Made by a program: the position numbers and the translations under genes
The notes under the pieces: model-generated
The model's input: the letters and a program-made list of their open reading frames with translations, nothing else
The model's database searches: none
What the model was told of the DNA's origin: nothing
Origin: Idiomarina ramblicola
Lineage (GTDB): Bacteria; Pseudomonadota; Gammaproteobacteria; Enterobacterales; Alteromonadaceae
NCBI RefSeq assembly: GCF_003987255.1
Contig: NZ_PIQC01000003.1
Location: forward strand, 402,503 to 466,502
DNA: 64,000 nucleotides
Direction of reading: 5' to 3'
Part shown: positions 45,697-55,478 of the stretch, piece after piece
How the letters are laid out: every line of letters begins with the position of its first letter
Position numbering within the stretch: position 1 is the first letter of the stretch

Positions 45697-47411
45697 CAGA
45701 TACTGTCCTCAACACTTTCTGCTAAAAACAGCACTTCATCAACACTGGTAATACCTTGCCGCGCGTAGTCCAGTGCCACGGTTGCCATAGACTGGTAGCC
45801 CGGATGCGCTTTAGCCGCTACAGCAAATTCGCGCGTGTTGCCATCACGTAGTGCATCCATCATAGGCGTATTCATTTCCAGTAGTTCGAACACACCAATA
45901 CGCCCGCGGTAACCGGTATGGTTACAGGTCTGGCAACCAACCCCGCGTTTGAAAGAATACTTCGAACTCCCCTCTTGCAAATGTTCCAGCCACTGACTTT
46001 CGGGTTCGTCGGGCTGATAGTCTTCAGCGCATTTATCGCACACCCGGCGTACCAGACGCTGAGCTAAAATGCCACGCAACGCGGCAGCAACCAAATACGG
46101 CGGTGCGCCCATATCAATCAAGCGCATCGCGCTGGTAATAGCATCATTGGTGTGCAGTGTGGATAACACTAAGTGACCGGTTATGGAGCCACGCAGCCCA
46201 ATTTCGACCGTTTCGTGGTCACGCATCTCACCAACCATAATAATGTCGGGATCTTGACGCAAAGTAGTGCGCAAAACCCGAGAAAAATCCAGGCTGATTT
46301 TGCTGTTGACCTGAACTTGTGAAATACGCGGCAAACGGTACTCGACCGGGTCTTCAACCGTAATGACTTTTTTGCCCTCGGTATTCAGTTCGCTGAGCGC
46401 ACCATACAGCGTGGTGGTTTTACCCGACCCGGTAGGCCCGGTGACCAGCAACATGCCATGCGGACGCTTAATCAGATTGCGCACACGCTTTGCGATGGCA
46501 TCTGGCATACCGGTTTGCTCCAGCGACAACAACCCCGCGGACTGATCCAGTAGACGCAACACACAAGACTCGCCGTATTGTACCGGCATGGTAGATACCC
46601 GCACGTCGATATTGTGCTTGCGTACTCTGATATTAAACCGGCCGTCTTGTGGCAAACGCCGTTCAGAAATATCAAGCCCAGCCATGAGCTTCAAGCGCAG
46701 AACCAGAGCGTTGGCAATGTTGGTTTCATCCAGAACATTTTCCTGCAGCACACCATCGACACGCTGGCGTATACGGAGTTTGCGGTCATCAGGTTCAATA
46801 TGAATATCCGACGCTCTGACTTGCACCGCGTCTTCAAAAATGGACTGCAACAGCTTTGCCACCGTTGCCTCATCGGTGTCGTCATCCAGACTGAGTTGAC
46901 CCAGCTCAAATTCACTGGTGTCTTCGTATTCATCCTGAAGCTGGCTGGCAAAGGTTTCAATTTCTTTGGTACGCCGGTACAGGTTGTCAAAGGCTTGCAT
47001 CAATTCACTTTCGGGAACAACCGCAAGTTCCACCTGACGCGGAGCCAACAAATGGCTTATCGCATCAATGGAAGAAAGATCAGCGGGGTCACTCATACCC
47101 ACCAGAGCTTTGTTCTCATCGGCTTCTATCACCAGGGCACGGTGACGACGCGCCTGAACTTCAGGAAGCAATTTAAAAGCTTCCGACGGAATTTTTCGTT
47201 CAGAAATGCTGATTAACGGCAGTTTTAATTGCTGTCCCAGAAACTCGAGTAACTGTTGCTCGGAAATAAAACCCAGGTCGGTTAATGTTGCCCCTAGCTT
47301 ACGCCCGCTGACACGTTGCCGATCCAGCGCTTTTTGTAACTGCTCTTCGCTGATGATCTGCTCGTGTACCAGCAAGTCACCCAGTCGCATTTTAAGACGA
47401 GGACGCTTCAT
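45696..47411 (-). CDS. mshE: Pilus extension ATPase MshE (GspE/PilB family)
   Basis: 571 residues. The N-terminal MshEN domain has two long leucine-spaced motifs (RLGDLLVHEQIISEEQLQ and, 30 residues later, KLGATLTDLGFISEQQLL), the known c-di-GMP-binding signature. The ATPase part has Walker A GPTGSGKTTTLYGAL, Walker B IIMVGEMRDHETVE and a zinc-type Cys cluster (CDKC ... CQTC). So pilus extension is likely controlled by c-di-GMP. It overlaps mshN by 4 bases and mshG by 1. Confidence 0.96.
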   Translation of the reverse strand: MKRPRLKMRLGDLLVHEQIISEEQLQKALDRQRVSGRKLGATLTDLGFISEQQLLEFLGQQLKLPLISISERKIPSEAFKLLPEVQARRHRALVIEADENKALVGMSDPADLSSIDAISHLLAPRQVELAVVPESELMQAFDNLYRRTKEIETFASQLQDEYEDTSEFELGQLSLDDDTDEATVAKLLQSIFEDAVQVRASDIHIEPDDRKLRIRQRVDGVLQENVLDETNIANALVLRLKLMAGLDISERRLPQDGRFNIRVRKHNIDVRVSTMPVQYGESCVLRLLDQSAGLLSLEQTGMPDAIAKRVRNLIKRPHGMLLVTGPTGSGKTTTLYGALSELNTEGKKVITVEDPVEYRLPRISQVQVNSKISLDFSRVLRTTLRQDPDIIMVGEMRDHETVEIGLRGSITGHLVLSTLHTNDAITSAMRLIDMGAPPYLVAAALRGILAQRLVRRVCDKCAEDYQPDEPESQWLEHLQEGSSKYSFKRGVGCQTCNHTGYRGRIGVFELLEMNTPMMDALRDGNTREFAVAAKAHPGYQSMATVALDYARQGITSVDEVLFLAESVEDSI

Positions 47412-48484
47412 TGCTCACCTGCTGATTCTGTTGCCTTTAGCAAAGCAATTTGCTGCTGAATAAACTCCAGCGTCGGCTGATGCTTTATCCGGCCTAATGC
47501 ATTTTGATAAGAGGACAAAGCAGCTTCTGGCGAGAACTCTTGTTCAGCAACCGCTTTTCCTAAATACCACCGGCCTTGTGCTGGTTCAGCTTGAACAAGC
47601 CGTTGGTAAGCGTTTGCTGCGGTTTGATAGTCACCCATTTCCTGCGCTAGTAACGCTTGCTTTTGAACATACTCAGGGTGCTCGCTCGCATCGGGCGTTG
47701 CCTGCTTTAATAAACTTAAAGCCGCAGCCGGACGCGCTTCTTTTTCCAGAATACGAGCGCTTAATAAACGGAATTCAAAGTCAGTTGGAGCCAGCTTAAA
47801 ACCTGCTTCTAATGTCGTTAGCGCTTGTGACACTTTGTTTCGGCCAAATTGTAGGGCCGCCAGCTTTTTTCTGACGTCCTTATTTTCGGGAGTCACCGCC
47901 AGCGCTTTGCGCCAGTGGTCTTCTGCGGAGGTTAGGCGGCCTTGTTGCTGGGCCTTTTGAGCTTTTTCAATATGCTGACTGGCAATTTCGGCAGGTGAAA
48001 GCTGCACAGGCTGCTTACTAAACTCACCGCTTTGCTTAGCCTCTTGCTCATTGTTTTTAGCGGTTGTATCCGACGGCTCGGGCTCTCTGGTTCCAATCTG
48101 TTCAGAACGTGACTCGTTCTCGACAACCGAAGCCGCAGCTAAATTTTCTGAATTGAACCTTTCTTGTTGCTGCGAACGGCTATCAGCAGGAGCGGCAAGT
48201 TCCGGAGGTACTCTAAACGCAGCAGCATCAACAGAAGGCTCAACGCGTTCCTGCACTTTCGGCAGTTCATCGGGGATGCTGTCATTTACCGTCATGACGT
48301 TCTTGTCAGACGACTGCCACCAGAAAATCACTAACGCCAGAGCAATAAGCACCAATAGCCCCAAAAACCACAACCCTAATCGAGTGTTACCCCGGCGTTC
48401 TACCGCGCTGCTGGCCGCATTTTGAGAAAAAGGCTGCTGCCCTCGGCGATCAAGATCTTTTAGCATTTTGTTGATAACACTCAT
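47408..48484 (-). CDS. mshN: MSHA biogenesis TPR protein MshN
   Basis: 358 residues from the ATG at 48484, overlapping the mshM stop (ATGA). Short cytoplasmic start MSVINKMLKDLDRRGQQ, one membrane helix (LGLWFLGLLVLIALALVIFWW), a disordered Gln/Glu/Pro-rich linker, then tetratricopeptide repeats (about 190-350). Its role in assembly is to hold other Msh proteins together, possibly around the secretin; this is inferred. Confidence 0.88.
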   Translation of the reverse strand: MSVINKMLKDLDRRGQQPFSQNAASSAVERRGNTRLGLWFLGLLVLIALALVIFWWQSSDKNVMTVNDSIPDELPKVQERVEPSVDAAAFRVPPELAAPADSRSQQQERFNSENLAAASVVENESRSEQIGTREPEPSDTTAKNNEQEAKQSGEFSKQPVQLSPAEIASQHIEKAQKAQQQGRLTSAEDHWRKALAVTPENKDVRKKLAALQFGRNKVSQALTTLEAGFKLAPTDFEFRLLSARILEKEARPAAALSLLKQATPDASEHPEYVQKQALLAQEMGDYQTAANAYQRLVQAEPAQGRWYLGKAVAEQEFSPEAALSSYQNALGRIKHQPTLEFIQQQIALLKATESAGEQ

Positions 48485-49389
48485 TGCAAACCACCCATTT
48501 GCCAATAGCTGACCGCGGCCGCTGCAAGGAAAAAAACACAAACAGACAAGGCAGCCGGCAAACCTAACGACCGGAACTGCTCAGTATCTTCGGTATCATT
48601 AACCGCCAGTTTCAAGTCTTGTAATGACAATTGACGACGTCCTTCTCCATAGGCTAACAACAACATTTTATGACACAACATATTAATCAGACGCGGCACA
48701 CCTCGACTGCTTTGGTGCAGCCGTTTCACCAGTTTCCAGTCAAATATAGGCGGGCCTTCATAACCAGCCACATCCATCCGATGAGCAATGTATGCTGCGG
48801 TTTCATCGACATTCATTGCGGTCAGTTTATGGGAAAAACTGATTCGCTGTCGTAGCTGCCTGAACGCCTTTTGCGCCAGACGTTCGTCCAATTCAGGCTG
48901 TCCCAGTAAAATGATATGCACCAGTTTACGTCGCTCTGTTTCTAAGTTAGACAGTAAGCGCAGAGCTTCAAGACTCTCTTCCGGCAGCGCCTGTGCTTCG
49001 TCAATGAGTATCACAACCGCTTGCCCGCTTTTATTAACGTCTAGCAGACGTTGCTGCAATGCCCGCGCTAATTGCTGCTGATTGGTCAATTGCTCTGTTT
49101 CGACCGCAAGCTCCTGCGCAATAGCCAACCGCAGCTCTGCGGGATTCAGATAAGAGTCAGGAATGTAAGCAGTTTTAAAGAAGTCCGGAATATCATTCAG
49201 TAAACGGCGACATAGCAACGTTTTACCGGTTCCGACTTCGCCGGTAATTTTAATAAAGCCCTCACCCGTTTTTAGCGCAGTCAAAACGACCTCGAAAGCC
49301 TCGTGGTGGCTTTTCAAGTCGTAGTAGAACTGCGTGTTCGGCGTTATGGTAAAAGGCAGTTCACGCAAGCCGTAATGATATAAATACAT
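48481..49389 (-). CDS. mshM: AAA+ ATPase MshM (ExeA family)
   Basis: 302 residues. Walker A GEVGTGKTLLCRRL, Walker B VVILIDEAQALP, and a C-terminal membrane helix (LPAALSVCVFFLAAAAVSYW). ExeA-type proteins help assemble the secretin through peptidoglycan, which fits its place between mshL and mshN. Start MYLYHYGLRELPFTITPN is typical of the family. Confidence 0.93.
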   Translation of the reverse strand: MYLYHYGLRELPFTITPNTQFYYDLKSHHEAFEVVLTALKTGEGFIKITGEVGTGKTLLCRRLLNDIPDFFKTAYIPDSYLNPAELRLAIAQELAVETEQLTNQQQLARALQQRLLDVNKSGQAVVILIDEAQALPEESLEALRLLSNLETERRKLVHIILLGQPELDERLAQKAFRQLRQRISFSHKLTAMNVDETAAYIAHRMDVAGYEGPPIFDWKLVKRLHQSSRGVPRLINMLCHKMLLLAYGEGRRQLSLQDLKLAVNDTEDTEQFRSLGLPAALSVCVFFLAAAAVSYWQMGGLQ

Positions 49390-49394
49390 ACTAC

Positions 49395-51071
49395 CTACTG
49401 CTCAATATCCGGGAACCATTCCTGCAGCAGTTCACGTGATCGTTTCAGTTCGTCGCGCCAGGTATCGACACCCACCACCGTCGGTTTCAGTAATATCACC
49501 AGCTCTTTCTTTTCCTGACGGTTACGGCGGTTAGTAAAGAGTTCACCCAATACTGGAATATCACCCAATAATGGCACCTTACCCACTTCTTCAGAGTTCA
49601 CCGTCTGCATTAAGCCGCCCAGTACGACAATTTCACCGTTGCGGGCTTTTACTATGGTGTCCGATTCACGAATGTTACTCCGCGCCAGCGGCAGGACCAG
49701 TTCACCTTCGGTTAAGGTAATAACTTTTTGTTGTTCTTCGGTTTCAACTACCGATGGGTGAACGTGCAGAATAACTTCGCCGTCATCACTAATTTGCGGT
49801 GTGACATCTAACGAAATACCTGAGAAGAATGGGGTTAAATCAATATCGGAGTTGGATACTGCCGAACTGCCGCCCGTGCCCAGATTGGTGGTCGAATTAA
49901 CATCGGTGACATAATACTCATCTTCACCAATTTTGATCACGGCCTTCTGATTGTTTGACGCGCTAACACGCGGGTTAGACAGAACCTGCACCGTCCCTTG
50001 TGTCTGTAACATCTCTATCATGCCAGTAAAGTTATTCGCTGGGTCTTCATAAGTGAGCCCAAACAAACCACCAATAGCTGCCGACGTTGCATTGCTTGGC
50101 GTTACGCCATTAAATTCGACATCGAAGCCAGCACTGCCACTGGCCATGTCACTCCAGTTAATGCCTTGCTGATAACCGTCGTTTAGCGTTACCTCAATAA
50201 TTCTTGCTTCTAAAATCACCTGACGCTGCAAACGCGATTCGAGTACATCGATAAAGTCGCCCACCGCCCGGAGTTTGCCCGGGGACGCAGTGACACTAAC
50301 GATGCCAGCCTGTGGTGATAACACCACATTGCCATTACCAATGATGCCCTCAATCACTTCTTTTAAACCACCCCATAAGTCGGTTTCTGACTGGGTGTTA
50401 ATACTTGAACCATTGCCCTGTAGCTGACTTTGCTGGTTGTCTCTTTGGTATTCACCACTATCGTTGCCTAAAAATGGTGTTCCCTGAGTTCGGGTATTGC
50501 TGTTATTGCTTCCCGAATTATTCCGGTTCCCTTGATTACGTTCCTCACTGACACCGCCACCGGAAATTTCCGTTTGTGACATGCCAAAGCGTCTTAGCGA
50601 CAGGTAATCCAGCGAAAAAGTCTGGGTTCTTACTCCGGAAGGAAAAACTTGAATGGTGCGCCCGGAGCGACGAACTTCAAAACCGTACATATCTTGCACC
50701 GCGTCAAGCGTTTCATCCAGCGTAACGTCTTTAAGGCTAAGGGAGATTTCACCGCTAACATCCGGGTGAACCAAAATGTTGTAGGGAGAGTCAGCTGCCA
50801 ACCCATAAAAGAAAGCCTTGGCATCCACATCGTCTGCCTGCAATACAAAGCGCGGCTCCTCCAACAAAGCTAAACCGTCTTCCTGTTGTCCGTTGGCACT
50901 TTGACTCAAAAAGTCACTGACTTCTGCCGGCATTGACGACTTCTGGGCAGGTGCTTTTTGCTCAGCAGCTTGCGGCTTCATCGCTTTATTGGCCTCATTT
51001 GGCGAGTAACTGGGCTGATAGGCACAGCCAGTTGTTGCCAATAATAACGCTACCGTCGCAATTCTTCTCAT
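49395..51071 (-). CDS. mshL: Outer-membrane secretin MshL
   Basis: 558 residues. Lipoprotein signal peptide (ATVALLLATTGC), an N-terminal STN-like domain (DVDAKAFFYGLAADSPYNILVHPDVSGEI), a Ser/Asn/Gln-rich low-complexity insert (about 190-225), a secretin N1-like domain (AGIVSVTASPGKLRAVGDFIDVLE), and the C-terminal secretin pore domain ending with VPLLGDIPVLGELFTNRRN. It forms the outer-membrane channel for the pilus. Confidence 0.95.
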   Translation of the reverse strand: MRRIATVALLLATTGCAYQPSYSPNEANKAMKPQAAEQKAPAQKSSMPAEVSDFLSQSANGQQEDGLALLEEPRFVLQADDVDAKAFFYGLAADSPYNILVHPDVSGEISLSLKDVTLDETLDAVQDMYGFEVRRSGRTIQVFPSGVRTQTFSLDYLSLRRFGMSQTEISGGGVSEERNQGNRNNSGSNNSNTRTQGTPFLGNDSGEYQRDNQQSQLQGNGSSINTQSETDLWGGLKEVIEGIIGNGNVVLSPQAGIVSVTASPGKLRAVGDFIDVLESRLQRQVILEARIIEVTLNDGYQQGINWSDMASGSAGFDVEFNGVTPSNATSAAIGGLFGLTYEDPANNFTGMIEMLQTQGTVQVLSNPRVSASNNQKAVIKIGEDEYYVTDVNSTTNLGTGGSSAVSNSDIDLTPFFSGISLDVTPQISDDGEVILHVHPSVVETEEQQKVITLTEGELVLPLARSNIRESDTIVKARNGEIVVLGGLMQTVNSEEVGKVPLLGDIPVLGELFTNRRNRQEKKELVILLKPTVVGVDTWRDELKRSRELLQEWFPDIEQ

Positions 51072-51409
51072 TGTACTGCCCCCGGGCTGCCTTTCTTATT
51101 CTGTTTCATCGGCTTAAATAAAGTTATCTCTACTACTTCGTTATTCTTTTTTACTATGACACTGTTTGGTTTTATTGAAGTGACGGTGAGTCCTCCAATG
51201 CTTTCTCCTGGCTTAACCCATTCGCCATTCAGCCGTGCTGCCTGGCTACTTTCAGAATAAAAAATTTGGGTCAGCTCCAGCTTCTGTGCCCAACTGTCAA
51301 GGCTACTGGCTGTCTGATTGTTACTGACCGGCGGTTGAGTCGGATCACGCTCTTGTGCAACCGCTGCCGCCGACAATACAGCCAATAATATCAATAATAT
51401 TCTACGCAC
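51068..51409 (-). CDS. mshK: MSHA biogenesis protein MshK (PilP-like)
   Basis: 113 residues from a GTG at 51409, supported by GGAG 7 bases upstream. Signal peptide (RRILLILLAVLSAAAVAQERDPTQPP in parts). Short periplasmic domain with LTQIFYSESSQAARLNGEWV. It likely joins the inner-membrane complex to the secretin, as PilP does. It overlaps mshL by 4 bases and mshJ by 8 bases. Confidence 0.85.
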   Translation of the reverse strand: MRRILLILLAVLSAAAVAQERDPTQPPVSNNQTASSLDSWAQKLELTQIFYSESSQAARLNGEWVKPGESIGGLTVTSIKPNSVIVKKNNEVVEITLFKPMKQNKKGSPGAVQ

Positions 51410-52037
51410 TGATGAACTCCTTATCAGTACTCAATAAGTACCAGACAATAGTCACCGTAGCTGTCGGATGATTATTCACCTTATAATCAAAACGCGCCCA
51501 CTGTACATTGGGGTACTCTTTTTGCAGAGTATCGACAAACGCCGATATCGCAAAAAAGCGCCCGGTAAACTCAGCCTGGACAGCATGCTGATAAAGCTTA
51601 ATAGAACCCGTTTCAAACACTATCGTTGGCTCTTTCGCTTCCAGACTTTCCATTCCCAGTTCGGATGAATGCCGCAACACACCATGCAAAAACTGCTTTC
51701 GTTGTTTAACCGGCAATAATACTGAGTTATCTGAAAAGCCGCCTTTAGCGCGCGCCAGCCGCTGTTCTAACTGCGCTATTTCGGCTTTGACGGGTGCATT
51801 AATATCCTTATCTAGCTGCGTCTGTAGCTCTTGCTTTAATTGTTTCAGTTGTTCTATTTGAGATTCAATACGACGGTTATCCGCGGTTAGACTTTTATTT
51901 TCTTCTAACGTCGGCACAATAACGTAACTAATAAGCGGTAATGTCACGATTAAAAATCCCGCCAACGCCATTAGCGCCCGCTGCCGACCCGGCATTGAAT
52001 CAAAGGTTTCTTGTATACGTAGCCACCAGTTATTCAT
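51402..52037 (-). CDS. mshJ: MSHA biogenesis protein MshJ (PilO-like)
   Basis: 211 residues. One membrane helix (ALMALAGFLIVTLPLISYVIV, about 20-40), a coiled coil (about 45-100) and a ferredoxin-like periplasmic domain, the layout of PilO/GspM. It pairs with MshI2 in the inner-membrane platform. It is 3 bases after mshI2. Confidence 0.88.
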   Translation of the reverse strand: MNNWWLRIQETFDSMPGRQRALMALAGFLIVTLPLISYVIVPTLEENKSLTADNRRIESQIEQLKQLKQELQTQLDKDINAPVKAEIAQLEQRLARAKGGFSDNSVLLPVKQRKQFLHGVLRHSSELGMESLEAKEPTIVFETGSIKLYQHAVQAEFTGRFFAISAFVDTLQKEYPNVQWARFDYKVNNHPTATVTIVWYLLSTDKEFISA

Positions 52038-52040
52038 TGT

Positions 52041-52637
52041 TTATTCATCCTCACTGGTTCTGACGCTTTGTAGTAAAAACTGCTGATAGCCCTGCTCACT
52101 TCGCTTCAGCTCTACAACCGCAAACCGCTTGTCGGACAATAAATCTGCCTGACCAAACTTATCCATCCACAATACCAGCGCTTCGCTATTCAGCGCCTGT
52201 CCGTGTAAGCGAATATTCTCACCATCCATTGAGAAATCCATTAACCAAATCTCTTCCGGTGTTATCTCTGCCAGCTCATGCAAAAAAGCACTAACTGAAG
52301 CGGACCGACTGCGTTGAAACTCAGTAATTTGTTGGCTAAAACTTCTGGTATCCTGCAGCTGTTGCTGCAACGTGGCTTTTTCTGCGAGTAATTGCTGACC
52401 GGGCTGTCGTTGAGACATACTCTCCCGAAATCGGCTCAGGTCATCATTGAGCGTCGTTACAGTGCTCGATAATCTCTCGTTTTTCTGAACGACGCCTGAA
52501 TGTTGCCACTGGGTAATCACCACAACGGTTATCAATAACGCCAGCCAAGCACTTAAAACGGTACTCACTTTACTCAAGGTCAGCCGCTGCTTTACCGGTT
52601 TCAGCTCGCTACGGTAGAGGTTTACCCATTGCTTCAT
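52041..52637 (-). CDS. mshI2: MSHA biogenesis protein MshI2 (PilN-like)
   Basis: 198 residues. Short N-terminus with VNLYRSELKP, the family's contact point for the PilM-like partner (MshI), then a membrane helix (LSAWLALLITVVVITQW), a coiled coil and a small periplasmic domain (GENIRLHGQALNSEALVLWM). It overlaps mshI by 4 bases. Confidence 0.9.
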   Translation of the reverse strand: MKQWVNLYRSELKPVKQRLTLSKVSTVLSAWLALLITVVVITQWQHSGVVQKNERLSSTVTTLNDDLSRFRESMSQRQPGQQLLAEKATLQQQLQDTRSFSQQITEFQRSRSASVSAFLHELAEITPEEIWLMDFSMDGENIRLHGQALNSEALVLWMDKFGQADLLSDKRFAVVELKRSEQGYQQFLLQSVRTSEDE

Positions 52638-53545
52638 AAACGACTCCCGAATAACGCACTTAAACCCGCCAGATCGGAGTAGTCATCCTCTCGCAGATCG
52701 GCTGACCATTGTGGGTATTCGTAAATACCGCAATCTACGGCTAAAAGCTCTGATAAGCTCTTCCCTATAATTGCGGGTTGCCTATGCTCAACAGCAAGTA
52801 GAATTCGACTAATTGGCGCTTGCCGCAAATGACTTTCAAAGTAATCGACTGAACGCTGCAATTCCGTAGCTAGCGGCTCTAAAGCTCCTGCTTCTATCTC
52901 GTTTTCATTGTAACCAGAAATATCCGTCACACCTCGTAATATACGGCTAAACATTAAGCCATTAGGGGTGTTAATCTGAGCAATATAATTACCCGCAGGG
53001 TTTTGATAAAGCGTTAGTTCGGCATGATGCTGCACTTCGGCTAACTGAGGCAAGGCCAACTCTGAAATTGCAATATCGGTCAAGACAAGCTCACGATCGT
53101 TAAAAAACTCGACCCAGGGTTTTAAATAATGTTTGTTCGCAGCGACCGCTACCACTTTATCCTGTCCAGACGGCTGCTCTGGAAACTCATAATAGTCCGC
53201 AATAATCTCGTCTGCCGAAAACGAAACTAAGTCACTTAAGCTGTATTTGAGGCTTTCTGAAATTTCTTCAGCGTCCAACATTGGGCGGTCAACTTGCACA
53301 GACTCGTACAAATCGGTTCCTAATACCAAGGTGACTTGCGCATTTTTTAGCGGCAAACGGGCGTATTTATTCAGCAAATCCTTCGCTTCGTTTACCAGTG
53401 CGCCACGCTGAACTTGCTCATAGTCGTTGACAATCAACTCAGGTGCTTTGGCGAAACCTTTTGCAATAAGAAGGCGGACACTGGTTTGCGTTATTTGAAA
53501 GCAAATATGGTGATCACTTTGTTTTTGCTTTGAAAATCCTAACAC
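52634..53545 (-). CDS. mshI: MSHA biogenesis protein MshI (PilM-like)
   Basis: 303 residues from a GTG at 53545 (AAGGA 9 bases upstream). A cytoplasmic actin-like ATPase-fold protein of the PilM/GspL type; ICFQITQTSVRLLIAKG corresponds to the first strand-turn-strand. It sits under the inner-membrane platform. It is the first gene of the msh run. The mshH gene found upstream of mshI in Vibrio is not here; pyrC is instead. Confidence 0.9.
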   Translation of the reverse strand: MLGFSKQKQSDHHICFQITQTSVRLLIAKGFAKAPELIVNDYEQVQRGALVNEAKDLLNKYARLPLKNAQVTLVLGTDLYESVQVDRPMLDAEEISESLKYSLSDLVSFSADEIIADYYEFPEQPSGQDKVVAVAANKHYLKPWVEFFNDRELVLTDIAISELALPQLAEVQHHAELTLYQNPAGNYIAQINTPNGLMFSRILRGVTDISGYNENEIEAGALEPLATELQRSVDYFESHLRQAPISRILLAVEHRQPAIIGKSLSELLAVDCGIYEYPQWSADLREDDYSDLAGLSALFGSRL

Positions 53546-53640
53546 CCAACAGCATCCTTTATTATTTTTAAATATATGTTAACAGAAACTTTGCAAAGCT
53601 CATTACAAAATACATACGTCTGTTTCATTTTATAACTTTA

Positions 53641-53671
53641 ATCATAGCCCGTTTATCTTAATACAAGTCAA
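53641..53671 (-). promoter_or_regulatory. Candidate promoter of the MSHA locus
   Basis: On the minus strand TTGACT (53671-53666) and TATGAT (53646-53641) are 19 bases apart, a little long. The pair lies in the only sizeable gap before mshI (53546-53676), right after the pyrC stop. The rest of that gap is A/T-rich, with no other clear element. Confidence 0.35.
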
Positions 53672-53676
53672 GAATA

Positions 53677-54711
53677 CTAGCGCTTAAGTTTCCAGTCCAA
53701 AGTCGACCCTGCCCAGTAAGGCACCATGGGTCCTGTTGCGGTATCCACTGTATCGGCCACTGTCCACTGTTGCTGCACTAATTCAATCGTTTCGGTATTA
53801 CGAGGGAGTTGATAAAAGTCCGCACCGTAGCCGCTGGCAAAGTTTTCTAGCTTGTCTAAGCCGTTATGCCGGCTAAAGAACTCCGCATAAAGTTCAATTG
53901 CTGCAGGCGCCGAATAACAACCGGCGCAACCGCAAGCTGTTTCTTTACTCGCCTGTACGTGTGGAGCCGAATCGGTTCCCAGAAAAAACTTAGGGCTGCC
54001 GGAAAGTGCCGCTTGTTGCAGCGCCTGCTGATGTGTACGCCGCTTTAGAATCGGCAGACAATAATTATGCGGACGAATACCGCCAACGAGTAAATCATTC
54101 CGATTCATCAGCAAATGCTGAGGCGTCATGGTTGCTGCAACATTGTTGTTAGCGTTTTTCACGAACTCAACGGCGTCCGCGGTTGTGATGTGTTCCAGCA
54201 CTAATTTTAACTCTGGGAAACGCTCAGTTATTGGAATTAAATGGCGCTCAATAAATACCCGCTCACGGTCAAAAATATCAATATCGCTGTCGGTCACTTC
54301 GCCATGCACAAGCAGTGGCACACCGTGTTCCTGCATAGCAGCTAACACCGGCCCCAATGCGTCAACTGACTTAACCCCGGCAGCGGAGTTTGTGGTTGCC
54401 CCCGAGGGGTAGAGTTTGAAACCGATAATGTGGTCATTAGCAGCGGCTTCGGCAACTTGCCCGGGGGTGGTTTCAGCCGTGAGATACAAAGCCATTAATG
54501 GGTTAAAGCTAACGCCTTCGGGCACCTCTTCCATAATCCTTGCCCGGTACTCTAAAGCCGCGTTTACAGTGGTCACCGGCGGTACCAGATTTGGCATGAC
54601 AATGGCGCGGTGAAACACGGTTGCCGATGCGGGTACGGTTGTTTGCAGCATAGTCCCGTCACGTAAGTGCAGGTGCCAGTCATCTGGTCTTGGAATGGTT
54701 AAGCTTTGCAT
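53677..54711 (-). CDS. pyrC: Dihydroorotase
   Basis: 344 residues from the ATG at 54711 (the upstream GTG is too close to be useful). Class II dihydroorotase: zinc-ligand motif DWHLHLRDG at the N-terminus, the carboxylated Lys in [13 protein letters not shown], His ligands in LVHGEV and LEHITT, and the catalytic Asp in LGTDSAPH. Cytoplasmic enzyme that closes carbamoyl-aspartate to dihydroorotate in pyrimidine synthesis. Confidence 0.97.
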   Translation of the reverse strand: MQSLTIPRPDDWHLHLRDGTMLQTTVPASATVFHRAIVMPNLVPPVTTVNAALEYRARIMEEVPEGVSFNPLMALYLTAETTPGQVAEAAANDHIIGFKLYPSGATTNSAAGVKSVDALGPVLAAMQEHGVPLLVHGEVTDSDIDIFDRERVFIERHLIPITERFPELKLVLEHITTADAVEFVKNANNNVAATMTPQHLLMNRNDLLVGGIRPHNYCLPILKRRTHQQALQQAALSGSPKFFLGTDSAPHVQASKETACGCAGCYSAPAAIELYAEFFSRHNGLDKLENFASGYGADFYQLPRNTETIELVQQQWTVADTVDTATGPMVPYWAGSTLDWKLKR

Positions 54712-54797
54712 AGTCACTTCTGGCTAAAAAATGATAAAGCCAGTATACCATTAAGTTCCTTAGCAAAAACCTTTAATCTGTATTCTATTTGAGCGTT

Positions 54798-55379
54798 TTA
54801 GCGTAACCCCATGGCTTCTTTCCAGTGCTTACGACAGCAGGAAACGTACCTATCGTTACCACCAATCGCAATTTGCTGACCCATGCGGATAGCGTTGCCT
54901 TTTTCATCAACCCGCAAAGACATGGTTGCCTTGCGCCCACAGTGACATATGGTTTTCATCTCCACCAATTTGTCCGCTATAGCCAGCAACACTGCACTTC
55001 CCGGAAAGGCGTTACCAAAGGCATCGGTCCGAATGCCGTAACACATCACCGGAATATTGTCGGTATCGGCGAGGCTGGAGAGTTGCCACGCCTGCTCTTC
55101 GCTCAAAAACTGAGCTTCATCAATTAATACGCAGTCAATCGGCTGTTGCATATAGCGGGCACGCACCACCGCCGCTAAATCGGTTCTGTGAGTAAAGGAA
55201 ACCGCATCACGGCCAATGCCTAAACGCGACGCGATGCGCCCTTTGCCAGCCCGATCGTCTAGAGCAGGGGTCATCAGCAACACATGCTGATCACGCTCTT
55301 CGTAATTATGCGCCACTTGCAATAACGAAGTGCTTTTCCCCGCGTTCATTGCCGAATAAGTGAAATATAGAGAAGCCAT
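54798..55379 (-). CDS. tdk: Thymidine kinase
   Basis: 193 residues, type II thymidine kinase. P-loop SAMNAGKSTSLLQVAHNYEE, catalytic DEAQFL, and zinc Cys at CHCGRKA and CCRKHW. It phosphorylates thymidine in the salvage pathway. It is divergent from add, a purine salvage gene, with 99 bases between the starts. Confidence 0.97.
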   Translation of the reverse strand: MASLYFTYSAMNAGKSTSLLQVAHNYEERDQHVLLMTPALDDRAGKGRIASRLGIGRDAVSFTHRTDLAAVVRARYMQQPIDCVLIDEAQFLSEEQAWQLSSLADTDNIPVMCYGIRTDAFGNAFPGSAVLLAIADKLVEMKTICHCGRKATMSLRVDEKGNAIRMGQQIAIGGNDRYVSCCRKHWKEAMGLR

Positions 55380-55478
55380 TTTGTTCTATTTTTTAAGTTA
55401 TTGTGGTTAGATCCTGGCAGAGATTAGCACGATTTTATGGCATTATGGGACAAAGCAACCTTAAGGCAGGAGTTCCCT

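Noticed and set aside
46578..47216. Open frame of 212 codons on the plus strand inside mshE
   Set aside because: It is fully antisense to a well-supported gene with Walker motifs and has no domain or ribosome site that I can see.
54720..54743. Hairpin CTGGCT/AGCCAG before pyrC, reminiscent of the E. coli pyrC leader control
   Set aside because: The best -10 (TATACT) overlaps the left arm, so the transcript would start inside the loop and the RNA hairpin would not form.
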